A DNA stretch of 64,000 bases from Mariniflexile gromovii (GCF_017814435.1 NZ_JAGJCB010000009.1:1-64000); one strand, 5' to 3'; counted from the first letter of the stretch, positions 35,568 through 44,196 are shown. The notes: generated by a model from the sequence alone, not told the origin. Program-made: numbers and translations.

Positions 35568-35937
35568 AATAAATATCCAAGCAGATTGCAACAATGCTCC
35601 AAAAAAGGAATTTTTGAAAAATTTCAATATAGCTTTTGCTACAGCCGATACCGATTTTTTATTGAATCATGTAGATGAGGATATTCAATGGACTATTTAT
35701 GGGGATAAAAAAATTGAAGGAAAAGCACATTTTGAAAAAGCGGTACTTGAAATGAAAAACTATGTGGCAGACGAGATGGGTATATTTACCATTATCACCC
35801 ATGGAGCAGAAGCAGCCGTAAACGGAAGCATGAAAATGAAAGATAAAAGTTATGCGTTTTGTGATATTTATCAGTTTAAAAGTGCTGGAAGTAAAATCAT
35901 TACAAAAATGTATTCTTACGTTATCAAAGAAAATTAA
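35560..35937 (+). CDS. SnoaL/NTF2-like small protein
   Basis: A 125-residue alpha+beta cone-fold protein with the SnoaL-like pattern: an N-terminal helix FLKNFNIAFATADTDFLLNH, the strand IQWTIYGDKKIEGKAHF, and a C-terminal CDIYQFKSAGSKIITKMYSY. Proteins of this fold bind small molecules or act as isomerases, cyclases or hydrolases. It overlaps the SRPBCC stop by 8 bp and so is part of the same transcript. No specific substrate can be named. Confidence 0.8.
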   Translation: MTKINIQADCNNAPKKEFLKNFNIAFATADTDFLLNHVDEDIQWTIYGDKKIEGKAHFEKAVLEMKNYVADEMGIFTIITHGAEAAVNGSMKMKDKSYAFCDIYQFKSAGSKIITKMYSYVIKEN

Positions 35938-35956
35938 AGCTTAAAAACAAGGAAGT

Positions 35957-36511
35957 ATGGCCACATTAAAAGCTTTTACGTTTATAACCTTAAATGGGTT
36001 CTATAAAAATACCGACAACGATATCAGTTGGCACCAACATGGAAAAGAAGAAGCTAAATATTCAGAAGAAAACTTAAAGTCTGAAAACATTTTACTTCTT
36101 GGAAGGCATACGTATCAAATGATGGAAAGTTTCTGGACATCGCAAATGGCTTATGATAATTTCCCTGAAGTAGCAATAGGCATGAACAATTCTAAAAAAG
36201 TAGTTGTTTCAAGTTCATTAGAAAAAGTGAATTGGAAAAACACATCGTTATTAAAAGGAAATCTGATTGATGAGATAAAAGAATTGAAGAAAACGTCAAA
36301 GCACAACATCACTATTTTAGGAAGCGGCTCTCTTGTAACCCAATTAACCAATGTGGGTTTGATAGATTCATACGAAATCATGCTAGACCCCATTGCTATA
36401 GGACAAGGAACAAGTATTTTCGATGGCGTTTCAGGCACATTGCACTTGAAATTGATAGCATGTAAAAAACTAAAAAGCGGAACAGGAATACTTACCTATA
36501 CCAAACTTTAA
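35957..36511 (+). CDS. Dihydrofolate-reductase-like (RibD C-terminal domain) protein
   Basis: A 184-residue protein of the RibD_C/DHFR-like family: start KAFTFITLNGFYKNTDND, the NADPH-binding LLLGRHTYQMM, the Gly-rich ITILGSGSLVTQL and the C-terminal IMLDPIAIGQGTSIFDG. Its similarity to true DHFR is in fold only. Proteins of this group are found in many bacteria without a known substrate. A second, rather different member is at 41875-42408. Confidence 0.85.
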   Translation: MATLKAFTFITLNGFYKNTDNDISWHQHGKEEAKYSEENLKSENILLLGRHTYQMMESFWTSQMAYDNFPEVAIGMNNSKKVVVSSSLEKVNWKNTSLLKGNLIDEIKELKKTSKHNITILGSGSLVTQLTNVGLIDSYEIMLDPIAIGQGTSIFDGVSGTLHLKLIACKKLKSGTGILTYTKL

Positions 36512-36523
36512 ATTTATATTATA

Positions 36524-36961
36524 ATGGAAAACAATAATGTAATTGTAGAACGTGTATTCAATGCACCTCTCCCACTCGTTTGGAAAGCCATAACTGAAAA
36601 AGATTTAATGAAACAATGGTACTTCGAGCTAAGCGATTTTAAACCGAAAATAGATTTTGAATTTCAATTCTACGGACAAGGATTAAAAGGGGAAACCTAT
36701 CTTCATAAATGTAAGATTCTAGAAATTGAGCCTTTAAAAAAGTTAAAACATAGTTGGACTTATGAAGGCTTTGAAGGATACTCAACCGTTACTTTTGAAC
36801 TTTCTGAAGAAAGCATCAATAAAACCAAAGTAAAATTAACACACGAAGGACTGGCAACTTTCCCTGTAAACAACCCTGATTTTGTAAAAGAGAATTTTGT
36901 AAATGGTTGGACTTACATTATCAATACAGCATTAAAGGATTTTTTGGAATCAAAACAATAA
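36524..36961 (+). CDS. SRPBCC (AHSA1-like) protein
   Basis: A 145-residue SRPBCC protein: VERVFNAPLPLVWKAITEKD and QWYFELSDFKPKIDFEFQF, ending in the WTYIINTALKDFLE helix. It resembles the family subgroup in which the ligand pocket is open (START/AHSA1 type). It lies 12 bp after the DHFR-like gene and 23 bp before arr. Confidence 0.85.
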   Translation: MENNNVIVERVFNAPLPLVWKAITEKDLMKQWYFELSDFKPKIDFEFQFYGQGLKGETYLHKCKILEIEPLKKLKHSWTYEGFEGYSTVTFELSEESINKTKVKLTHEGLATFPVNNPDFVKENFVNGWTYIINTALKDFLESKQ

Positions 36962-36984
36962 ACATGTATCTACAATAAAACAAC

Positions 36985-37434
36985 ATGCAAACATCAAACA
37001 AAAATCAAACAGCCAATCAAACCGCTCATACTCCTTTTAACCAAACTTATTTTCATGGTACTAAAGCCCACTTAAAAATTGGAGAATTAATTGAAGTGGG
37101 TTATAACTCAAATTTTGGGCAAAGAAAAAATGCTAAATACATTTTCTTAACGTCAACGTTGGATGCTGCCATTTGGGGTGCTGAACTTGCTTCTGGAGAA
37201 GGAAAAGAACGAATTTATTTAGTAGAACCAACAGGGGAAATTGAAGATGATCCTGACTTAACCGATAAAAAATTCCCAGGAAATCCAACAAAATCGTATC
37301 GTTCCATACATCCGTTTAAAGTTGTCGGAGAAGTCACAATTTGGCAAAGTCATCCTTCCGAACAAATACAAGCCATGAAAGAGGCACTAGAAAAATTAAA
37401 GGAACAAGGTATTAATTCACTGAATGACTATTAA
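36985..37434 (+). CDS. arr: NAD+-dependent rifampin ADP-ribosyltransferase
   Basis: A 149-residue protein, the usual length for Arr with a short N-terminal extension. It has the family pattern FHGTKAHLKIGELIEVG, then YIFLTSTLDAAIWGAELASG, IYLVEPTGEIEDDPDLTDKK (with the DDP motif) and NPTKSYRSIHPFKVVGEV. Arr transfers ADP-ribose to the C23 hydroxyl of rifampin and inactivates it. The conserved His in FHGTK and the Asp pair are present. It lies at the end of a tight block (23 bp after an SRPBCC gene) and is a plausible resistance cargo gene of the element. Activity cannot be judged from sequence alone. Confidence 0.92.
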   Translation: MQTSNKNQTANQTAHTPFNQTYFHGTKAHLKIGELIEVGYNSNFGQRKNAKYIFLTSTLDAAIWGAELASGEGKERIYLVEPTGEIEDDPDLTDKKFPGNPTKSYRSIHPFKVVGEVTIWQSHPSEQIQAMKEALEKLKEQGINSLNDY

Positions 37435-37540
37435 AGACCAAAAAGGTTTAGCGGTGACTCACTCATTTTTACTATGAACAATCAAACGGAATAACAACCA
37501 AAATAAACAAAAAATAAAGTGCTACTTTAAAAATACTATT

Positions 37541-38012
37541 ATGAAAAATTTTTCTCAATCAGATTATACAACAACTTACTCAGTTAAAAAAAAATTCAGA
37601 AAATGTTTACAAAGCAATAACGCAACAAATTGACAAATGGTGGACAGAAGATTTCTTAGGGAGTTCTAAAAAAGTAAATGAAGAATTTACCATTCGCTTT
37701 GGCACAACGTTTAAAACGTTGAAAGTTACTGAGCTTACACCCAATAAAAAAGTAGTTTGGACATGTATTGACACTTTAATTGATATTCCAGAGTTACCAA
37801 ATAATACAGAATGGAAAGGCACTGAAATTGTTTGGAATTTAGATAACAACGCTACAAATACTAAAATTTCATTAACTCATATAGGATTGACTCCTAAAGT
37901 AAAATGTTATAACATTTGCGAAAAAGGTTGGGTGTCTTTTTTAGATAGTCTAAAGCTGTTTGTAGAAACAGGAAAAGGATCCCCTTTTCAGAACAAACAA
38001 GAGAACATATAA
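37541..38012 (+). pseudogene. SRPBCC (AHSA1-like) gene with a frameshift in an A9 run
   Basis: From the ATG at 37541 the frame reads MKNFSQSDYTTTYSVKKK and then runs into a stop at about 37634. After the run of nine A at 37586-37594, shifting by one base restores an SRPBCC sequence (VYKAITQQIDKWWTEDFLG, then FGTTFKTLKVTELTPNKK to KGSPFQNKQENI). Removing one A would give one open protein of about 156 residues. This may be a real inactivation, a sequencing slip in the homopolymer or slippage-dependent expression. The internal ATG at 37719 alone would give only a C-terminal part. Confidence 0.75.
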
Positions 38013-38084
38013 TTATAAAATAGTACGATTAGTCACGCAACCTAACTCGATTTTAAACATCTAATATTATAATAAATCAAAACC

Positions 38085-38879
38085 GTGAAAGAAATAGTGC
38101 TTACTGGTGGCACAGGGAATTTAGGTCAAAAAATGGTAAAATTACTCATTGACAAAAAGTACAATCCCACAGTGTTAACTTCAAAAAACAATATGAATAA
38201 AATAAATGATGTTCATACTGTAGTTGCAGATATCACCAATAAAGATAGCTTAAAAGACTTATTTAATGATACAGATCTTATTATACATTGCGCGAGCAAC
38301 CCTAGAAATTCTGATGAAGTGGATGTAAAAGGGACTCAAAACATTTTACAAAGTATTAATTTGCTAAAACCCCCACATCTTATTTATATTTCCATTGTTG
38401 GTGTAGATAAAAGTGACTGGCCTTATTATCAAAATAAACATAAAGTAGAACGCTTGATTAAAGACTCAGGTATTCCTTATACTATTTTCAGAATCACGCA
38501 ATTTCATGACTTTGTTTTACATAGAATTGTAAAAACATTAGATACAAACCCAACGGGTATTTTTAAACTCCCAAAAAATATGCGTTTTCAATCCATCGAT
38601 ACAAATGAAGCTGCGAAATGTATTGTAGAAACCATAAATGATATTAAGAGCCTAAAACATACTACTCTTAACATTGGAGGACCAGAAATATTGTCAATTA
38701 AAGACATGGCAAAAACCTATTTAAAGGAATGTAAACGAAACGAGATCATTGAAGAATTCGACTCGGAGAATCCCTTCTATAAAATTTTCACTACAGGAAT
38801 AAATATATGTCCCGAGAATAAAAATGGGAGCATACATTGGGAAACATATCTTAAAATAAATAAGGTGCTAAATACTTAA
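38085..38879 (+). CDS. NmrA-like NAD(P)-binding protein (atypical SDR)
   Basis: A 264-residue Rossmann-fold protein with the dinucleotide motif LTGGTGNLGQKMV (GxxGxxG). It goes on with CASNPRNSDEVDVKGTQNIL and SIVGVDKSDWPYYQNKHKVE, in which a YxxxK-like pair is degenerate (YYQNKHK). This fits the NmrA/atypical SDR group, which often senses NAD(P) rather than catalyses. The start codon is GTG at 38085; no better ATG upstream exists. It is 20 bp from the AraC gene. Confidence 0.85.
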   Translation: MKEIVLTGGTGNLGQKMVKLLIDKKYNPTVLTSKNNMNKINDVHTVVADITNKDSLKDLFNDTDLIIHCASNPRNSDEVDVKGTQNILQSINLLKPPHLIYISIVGVDKSDWPYYQNKHKVERLIKDSGIPYTIFRITQFHDFVLHRIVKTLDTNPTGIFKLPKNMRFQSIDTNEAAKCIVETINDIKSLKHTTLNIGGPEILSIKDMAKTYLKECKRNEIIEEFDSENPFYKIFTTGINICPENKNGSIHWETYLKINKVLNT

Positions 38880-38899
38880 TTTAAAAAACACTAAGTTTA

Positions 38900-39709
38900 A
38901 TGAAATACCTAACTATACCACCGCCACCTTCTTTATCCAAATATGTGCGTTTTTTTTGGATGCTTGAAGGTGAGGCATCTATAGAACACCCATATATCCA
39001 CAGGGCCATGGCAGATGGTTCAGCAGAATTGGTATTTCATTACAACGGTATTTTTGATGAATTAATTTCAAATGATAAAACCATTAAATCATTCACATCT
39101 GGTCTTGATGCACAATCCGATAAAGTAAAACGCTTTTCCATTAACCAAAGTTTTGGGATATTCGGCGTTTATTTATTTCCGTATGCCATTCCCAAATTGT
39201 TTTCAATACCTGCTTCAGAACTCACAAACCACATGCTCGATTTAAAAACATTGTTGGGTAAAAATGAAAATGGTTTAGAAGAAAAAATCATGTTGGCTAA
39301 AAACACCAATGAACGCGTAGAAATACTATCCACATTTTTAGAGCAGCAACTTTTAAAATCACACCTAGCGCCACCAGGAGTTTTTGAAACTATCAATGAT
39401 ATTATTCAAACAAAAGGAACAACAAATATAGATGCTTTGTCTGAACGTAATTTTTTATCAAGACGGCAATTTGAGCGTAATTTTAAACGGTTTTCGGGTT
39501 TTAGTCCAAAAGTATTTTCACGCATCATGCGTTTTCAAAATGTACTTCAAGATTTAGGAAACAAAAAAACATTAACTCAAATTGGTTTAGATGCGGGGTA
39601 TGCAGACCAATCACATTTTATTAGAGAATTCAAAATGTTTTCGGGCTACACACCCAAAGAGTACTTTTTAAATAAAGGAGAAGGAACGGAATGGCGAGAA
39701 ACTAAATAA
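38900..39709 (+). CDS. AraC-family transcriptional regulator with DUF6597-like N-terminal domain
   Basis: A 269-residue regulator. The N-terminal sensor part (YLTIPPPPSLSKYVRFFWML to about residue 150) matches the DUF6597-type domain. The C-terminal AraC double helix-turn-helix (about 160-260) contains RNFLSRRQFERNFKRFSGFS and the signature DAGYADQSHFIREFKMFSGY. It sits inside the SRPBCC run, so it might control genes near it. A separate operator cannot be identified. Confidence 0.88.
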   Translation: MKYLTIPPPPSLSKYVRFFWMLEGEASIEHPYIHRAMADGSAELVFHYNGIFDELISNDKTIKSFTSGLDAQSDKVKRFSINQSFGIFGVYLFPYAIPKLFSIPASELTNHMLDLKTLLGKNENGLEEKIMLAKNTNERVEILSTFLEQQLLKSHLAPPGVFETINDIIQTKGTTNIDALSERNFLSRRQFERNFKRFSGFSPKVFSRIMRFQNVLQDLGNKKTLTQIGLDAGYADQSHFIREFKMFSGYTPKEYFLNKGEGTEWRETK

Positions 39710-39783
39710 TGTCGCAACTGTGCAATTTTCATAACTACCTGTTTAGTAATATTGTATCGTTAAAACTTTAAAAATATAAACAC

Positions 39784-40158
39784 ATGAAATTACCTAACGG
39801 ACACCAAGCAGTAATGCCTTATCTTATGCTAAATAAGGCTAATGAATTTTATGCATTTACAAAAGCAGTATTTAATGCTGAAGAAACTTTAAGGAAACTA
39901 CGTGATGATGGAAAAACAATCATGCATTCCGAAATTCAAATTAAAGGAAACACCATTATGTATTGCGAAACCACCGAAGATTGGAAAACCCAAACTGCCA
40001 ATCTTTTTATTTATGTAGAAGATGCCGATGCAACTTTTAAAAAGGCAATAGATGCTGGAGCAGAAGTCATCATGCCATTAAACAATCAAGATTATGGAAG
40101 AACTTGTGGGGTTAAAGACCCGTTTGGAAATACTTGGTGGATAACAGCAACAAAATAA
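39784..40158 (+). CDS. VOC-family (PhnB/glyoxalase-like) protein
   Basis: A 124-residue single VOC protein: VMPYLMLNKANEFYAFTKAV, MHSEIQIKGNTIMYCE and the ending GVKDPFGNTWWITATK, all features of the PhnB-like subgroup. It lies 74 bp after the AraC gene. Substrate unknown. Confidence 0.85.
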   Translation: MKLPNGHQAVMPYLMLNKANEFYAFTKAVFNAEETLRKLRDDGKTIMHSEIQIKGNTIMYCETTEDWKTQTANLFIYVEDADATFKKAIDAGAEVIMPLNNQDYGRTCGVKDPFGNTWWITATK

Positions 40159-40185
40159 TAAATCTCTTAATTACCTAATTGAAAA

Positions 40186-40476
40186 ATGGTAGAAGTATTT
40201 AAAACCAATATCACAAAGCAGAAGCAAGCAAAACAAGTTCTTGAAAAGCTAAAAAAAGCATTTCCAGATTATAAAATCAATTTCGACCTTGAAGATTGCG
40301 ATAACATCCTTAGGGTAGAAAACCCAAAAGGCACAATCAACAATACTCGTGTTATTGAATTGGTTAGTGATATTGGTTTATATATAGAAACACTATTAGA
40401 TGAACTTTCTATAGTTGATAAATCTGAGCACTATCCTGAGAAAGGTATGAATTTTAAAATTTTAGCTAAAAACTAA
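40186..40476 (+). CDS. Conserved hypothetical protein, 96 residues
   Basis: A small cytoplasmic protein of mixed alpha/beta appearance: VEVFKTNITKQKQAKQVLEK, then KINFDLEDCDNILRVE. The pattern beta-alpha-beta-beta-alpha suggests a ferredoxin-like fold similar to heavy-metal-associated domains but without a CxxC motif. I recall similar proteins in flavobacteria without a known function. It follows the VOC gene by 27 bp and is the last gene of the ArsR-led co-directional run before a 210-bp gap. Confidence 0.65.
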   Translation: MVEVFKTNITKQKQAKQVLEKLKKAFPDYKINFDLEDCDNILRVENPKGTINNTRVIELVSDIGLYIETLLDELSIVDKSEHYPEKGMNFKILAKN

Positions 40477-40628
40477 TCTAAAATCTTAATTCCTTATTTT
40501 CAATTTATCCTCTCTTAAAATTAAATACGTTTTAGTATGAAAGCCCACTTTTATATGTACTTGTTACATAAAAATTGACTCTCTAATTTTAGTTTGTTTC
40601 AAGTAATAAAAAATAATCATAAAAACAT

Positions 40629-40661
40629 TTGACTCTTACGCAACGTCATATCTTTTCTTTG
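40629..40661 (+). promoter_or_regulatory. Candidate Bacteroidota-type promoter/MerR operator for the MerR-TipAS gene
   Basis: TTG at 40629-40631 and TTTCTTTG at 40654-40661 resemble the -33 TTG and the -7 TAnnTTTG elements of Bacteroidota promoters, with one mismatch in the latter. Between them, TACGCAACGT has the dyad look of a MerR-family operator set in a spacer. The start codon is 26 bp downstream. Confidence 0.35.
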
Positions 40662-40686
40662 CATTGTTATTTTAATTAATTACTAA

Positions 40687-41457
40687 ATGAAAAAGTATTC
40701 AGTGAAAGATTTATCAAAATTAGCTGGTGTTAGTGTTCGTACATTACATCACTATGATGATATTGGGTTACTAAAACCAGCAATCCGTACCGAGGCCAAG
40801 TATAGATTGTATGGAGAAAACGAATTGTTGAAATTGCAGCAAATCCTTTTCTATAAAGAACTCGAGTTTACCCTTCAAGAAATTATCGACATTTTAGAAG
40901 ATCCTGATTTTGACTTGATTCAAGCGCTTAAAAATCATAAACGGGCCCTTAAAACCAAACAACAGCAAATTTCTTTAATGCTGAATACAATTGAAAAAAC
41001 AATGTCTAATTTAAAAAACAAAACAATGATTACAGACAATGAATTGTATGAAGGATTCTCCAAAGAAGAAAGAGATGAAATCCGAAATGAAGCCATTGAA
41101 AAATATGGTAACAATACCATTAAAACAAGTGAGAAGTATTTAAAAAAACTTTCAAAAGAACAGCTTGAACAACTGAAAAAGGAGCAACAAGACATATTTA
41201 AAAACTTGTTCAGAATGTCTTCAAACAGTCCAAAAAATGAAGAAGTTCAATTAGAAATTGCACGCCACTACTCCAATATTAGAAAATTTTGGGGAACAGA
41301 TGGTGTGTCAGATGCTCAAAAAAAAGAATATCGAGGATTAGGCAAACTTTATGCTGAAGATCCTAGATTTACGCTTGTAGATGGTAAACCACAACCTGAG
41401 TTTGCTAAATTTCTCTATGATGCTATGCGCTTTTTTGCAAATTCACAGTTAGATTAA
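40687..41457 (+). CDS. MerR-family regulator with TipAS antibiotic-recognition domain
   Basis: A 256-residue protein. Residues 2-70 are a MerR DNA-binding domain (YSVKDLSKLAGVSVRTLHHY, then DIGLLKPA), followed by a coiled coil (about 75-115), and a TipAS domain (about 120-250) with EGFSKEERDEIRNEAIEKYG. TipAS domains bind antibiotics or other cyclic molecules and switch on transcription of the regulator and resistance genes. It is separated from the previous run by 210 bp and from the next gene by 417 bp, so it is probably its own unit. Confidence 0.9.
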   Translation: MKKYSVKDLSKLAGVSVRTLHHYDDIGLLKPAIRTEAKYRLYGENELLKLQQILFYKELEFTLQEIIDILEDPDFDLIQALKNHKRALKTKQQQISLMLNTIEKTMSNLKNKTMITDNELYEGFSKEERDEIRNEAIEKYGNNTIKTSEKYLKKLSKEQLEQLKKEQQDIFKNLFRMSSNSPKNEEVQLEIARHYSNIRKFWGTDGVSDAQKKEYRGLGKLYAEDPRFTLVDGKPQPEFAKFLYDAMRFFANSQLD

Positions 41458-41874
41458 AAAATAATGGAGAGAGATATACCTTGTGAGACTTTCTTCCTCC
41501 AATATTTTGTCTAAATCCTTATTAACACAGTAATTATAACACAAGATTTTTATTTAAACAACACTATTTATCAAAATGGTCGAAAAGAATAAATCACAAA
41601 ATAAGATAAGTAAGATTAATGCAAAAGTTTAAGATAGAAAAGTGAATAAGGATATATTGATTATAAAATCAAAGTTTAAAATTAATTTTGATTTTATAAA
41701 TTACTAAAAGAATTCTATTTGAGGATAGTGTCCAAAAAAAAGAAACTATATATTCACCTAAATATTTGAATTTTATATTGATAAAACCTGTTCAAATTTT
41801 AAACTAGTACTTTTTTTTGGCTAATTTTAAAAAGTTTTTGTTTATCAAACTTATTTCTTCTTTAAAAAAAACAA
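41458..41874. other. Non-coding gap with one long hairpin
   Basis: 417 bp without a supported gene. It contains a perfect 11-bp inverted repeat, ATAAAATCAAA at 41663-41673 and TTTGATTTTAT at 41687-41697 (13-nt loop). It is AT-rich but could work as a terminator or as a binding site. Nothing else is recognised in this stretch. Confidence 0.5.
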
Positions 41875-42408
41875 ATGCGAAAATTATCACTTTTTATTGC
41901 CACAAGTATAGATGGGTACATTGCAAAACCTAATGATGACTTAAGTTTCTTAAAATTAGTAGAAAAAGAAGGAGAAGATTATGGTTATTCAAAATTTACA
42001 TCAACCATTGACACCATTATTATTGGTAGAAAAACATTTGATTATGTAGTTAAAGAAATAGGAGCATCGCATTATGATAATGGAAAAAGAGATGTATTTG
42101 TCATAACAAGAACCAAAAAAACAAGTATTGGTAAAATAAAATTCTACACAGGAAACCTAACTGAATTAGTCCAAAAACTAAAATCAGAAAAAGGAAAAAA
42201 TATCTATTGTGATGGAGGAGCAGAAATAATAAATGAACTCTTAAAAAATGATTTGATTGATGAACTTATTATTTCAGTCATTCCCATATTATTAGGTAAC
42301 GGAACAAGATTGTTCATAGATGGAAGACCTGAACAAACACTCCAGTTTTTAAGTGTAAAAACATTTGATACAGGACTAACACAATTACATTACAAACGAA
42401 ATAAATGA
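41875..42408 (+). CDS. Dihydrofolate-reductase-like (RibD C-terminal domain) protein
   Basis: A 177-residue DHFR-fold protein: KLSLFIATSIDGYIAKPNDD, IIIGRKTFDYV, the Gly-rich IYCDGGAEIINELL and ISVIPILLGNGTRLF. It differs clearly from the protein at 35957, which has a shorter first loop. It lies 7 bp before the next VOC gene, so these two form a small operon. Reductase activity on pterin or other substrates is an inference from the fold. Confidence 0.88.
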   Translation: MRKLSLFIATSIDGYIAKPNDDLSFLKLVEKEGEDYGYSKFTSTIDTIIIGRKTFDYVVKEIGASHYDNGKRDVFVITRTKKTSIGKIKFYTGNLTELVQKLKSEKGKNIYCDGGAEIINELLKNDLIDELIISVIPILLGNGTRLFIDGRPEQTLQFLSVKTFDTGLTQLHYKRNK

Positions 42409-42415
42409 TAAAAAT

Positions 42416-42790
42416 ATGGACACAAAATTTGAAGCAGGAATTAACATCGCAATAAAAATCCCAAAAAGCAAATACGACAAAACAGTAGCTTTTTACAAGG
42501 AAATTTTGAAATTGGAAGTCGAAGAAAAACCAATAGACAATCCAACCATTTCTAGAACTCACGAGGTAAAATTCGGGAACAATATTATATGGTTAGACTG
42601 TGTAGACAATTACACCCATTCAGAAACTTGGTTACAACTTACAGTCCCTGATGTAGAAGCAGCTACAAATTATTTAGAATCGAACGGTGTAGAAACTTGT
42701 GATGAAATTGAAAAACTTCCCCAAAACATGCATTGGATTCAAGACCCTGCAGGTTCTGTATTCAACCTACAAGAAAGAGAAATAAAATAA
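42416..42790 (+). CDS. VOC-family (glyoxalase-fold) protein
   Basis: A 124-residue VOC protein: INIAIKIPKSKYDKTVAFYK, SETWLQLTVPDVEAATNYLE and the C-terminal HWIQDPAGSVFNLQERE. It follows the DHFR-like gene by 7 bp. It is the last cargo-type gene before the mobilisation region. Substrate not known. Confidence 0.85.
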   Translation: MDTKFEAGINIAIKIPKSKYDKTVAFYKEILKLEVEEKPIDNPTISRTHEVKFGNNIIWLDCVDNYTHSETWLQLTVPDVEAATNYLESNGVETCDEIEKLPQNMHWIQDPAGSVFNLQEREIK

Positions 42791-42945
42791 ATTAATTTAC
42801 TTAGCCCATTTTTAAAATTTTATAGCATTTTAAAGTTTAGTTTGTTTTACGCAATAAGTCGATTTTGTGTCCACTTATTTCAGGAAGGAAAAGAAGAAAG
42901 ACCTATTCTACGCACATGTTGAGCTGCTAAAATTTCTTAATCAAA

Positions 42946-43296
42946 CTATTCTTTTTGCAATAATAATTTTTCTATGGCATCATAACTTGTTAATTGTGCG
43001 TCGGGTAAAATACTATCGGCTAAGTCAAGTATTGTGGCTATAGTCAATTCCTTTGAGCAATTGTTCAGCCTAGGTGAAGCAAAGTCGTTCTCACTGTCCA
43101 ATGCCAAAATACATACCCGTAATAGACTTGAAATAATATAGCGCAGTTCACCATTGTCAGTTACTTCAAAGGTCACTTCCTGCATAACAGGGTTGCCCTC
43201 CCTCCTATAGTATTTACGCTCCCGTGGGTTCAATAGCCTAAAGACTGTTTCCAATATTTCCTTGTCCTTTTTATGCTTTTTGCTTTTTGTTTTCAT
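42946..43296 (-). CDS. Hypothetical protein beside the HEPN-like gene, 116 residues
   Basis: A small mainly helical protein, starting with a basic stretch (MKTKSKKHKKDKE) and a motif RLLNPRERKYYRREGNPVM. It lies 12 bp downstream of the 295-residue HEPN-like gene on the same strand and is very likely co-transcribed with it. I do not recognise a family. The pair is kept next to mobilisation genes in this window, so a role in the element, as a partner or an antidote, is possible but unproven. Confidence 0.6.
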   Translation of the reverse strand: MKTKSKKHKKDKEILETVFRLLNPRERKYYRREGNPVMQEVTFEVTDNGELRYIISSLLRVCILALDSENDFASPRLNNCSKELTIATILDLADSILPDAQLTSYDAIEKLLLQKE

Positions 43297-43308
43297 CAGC
43301 TTGGGTTT

Positions 43309-44196
43309 TTAATTAAATTCGGCATGAGCTTCACAGTGGACTTCCTTTAGATGTTTCAGTTGTGTTTCTCCTAACTGGTGGGCTTCCTTTAAGAACTGTT
43401 TACAGCGTTTCAAAACCTTATCCACATCCTTTAACCCAAAGTCGTTTGTTCCATTTGTGCCTTTAAATCGCATGATTTCAGATGCGTTGCAAAGCATATA
43501 GTACTGGCGTTGCAGGCCAAAGGTCGTTTTGGGGAAGATGTTATTGGGCAGAGATGTAAAAGTGCTGCACAGGTGCAGTAAATAGGACAGGGCATAATAA
43601 TGGGGCTTAAACTCCCAAAACACATACAAGAGCCCCAAACATATTTGTTCCATCGCATTATGGAGTACCGCAAGCTTCGATAATGGTTCTTCATCTTCAT
43701 GGATAACATCAATTGCCGAGAACAAATATTTTGCCCGTTCCATACGGTGCTTCCAAATGGTTTTGATCTCTATATAAATTGATACATGGTACATTAACCC
43801 GTACTGGCTATATCTTGACAACCTATTATCTTGTTTATACATACAAGGTGTTTCTTTTAAAGTCCGTGTTAAAAAATTATCGCCAATATCAATCCGCTCG
43901 ATAAGATTGGACAAGGTGACATATATTATATAGAACTTGCAACGCTGTTCCATTTTATTGTAAACTTCTTCCATAAAATCATCAAGGTTTTTGTGAAGTG
44001 CCTTATCTGCTACAATTAATAAAGTGTAGATTGCTTCCTTGTGAGCTTGTTTACTTTTTGGTGTTAAATTAGTTACCTGTTTATTTTTGCACACATTCAT
44101 ATTAATAACATATACAGAATGTAAGTGTATCAAACTTTTTAGAAGGGCTAAAAGATTCTTTTGTAGCGGGAATTTTGTGGTGGCTTTTGTTTCCAT
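43309..44196 (-). CDS. HEPN-domain-like protein, 295 residues
   Basis: Residues about 155-285 show the pattern of a HEPN domain: AKYLFSAIDVIHEDEEPLSK, then VLHNAMEQICLGLLYVFWEF, KPHYYALSYLLHL and finally DVDKVLKRCKQFLKEA. That is, the helix with the small-residue pattern A-x-E-x-x-L, the His-containing turn and the last long helix. The first 150 residues are helical and unrecognised. No clear Rx4-6H catalytic motif of toxin-type HEPN RNases is seen. The gene is transcribed away from the XRE regulator at 44325, with 128 bp between the starts. Function not established. Confidence 0.6.
   Translation of the reverse strand: METKATTKFPLQKNLLALLKSLIHLHSVYVINMNVCKNKQVTNLTPKSKQAHKEAIYTLLIVADKALHKNLDDFMEEVYNKMEQRCKFYIIYVTLSNLIERIDIGDNFLTRTLKETPCMYKQDNRLSRYSQYGLMYHVSIYIEIKTIWKHRMERAKYLFSAIDVIHEDEEPLSKLAVLHNAMEQICLGLLYVFWEFKPHYYALSYLLHLCSTFTSLPNNIFPKTTFGLQRQYYMLCNASEIMRFKGTNGTNDFGLKDVDKVLKRCKQFLKEAHQLGETQLKHLKEVHCEAHAEFN

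Noticed and set aside
29398-42790. The island as an integron gene-cassette array (Arr, VOC, DHFR-like and small genes in one direction)
   Set aside because: Gaps are mostly 1-50 bp, and genes even overlap; no attC-like palindromes with conserved ends and no IntI-type integrase are visible.
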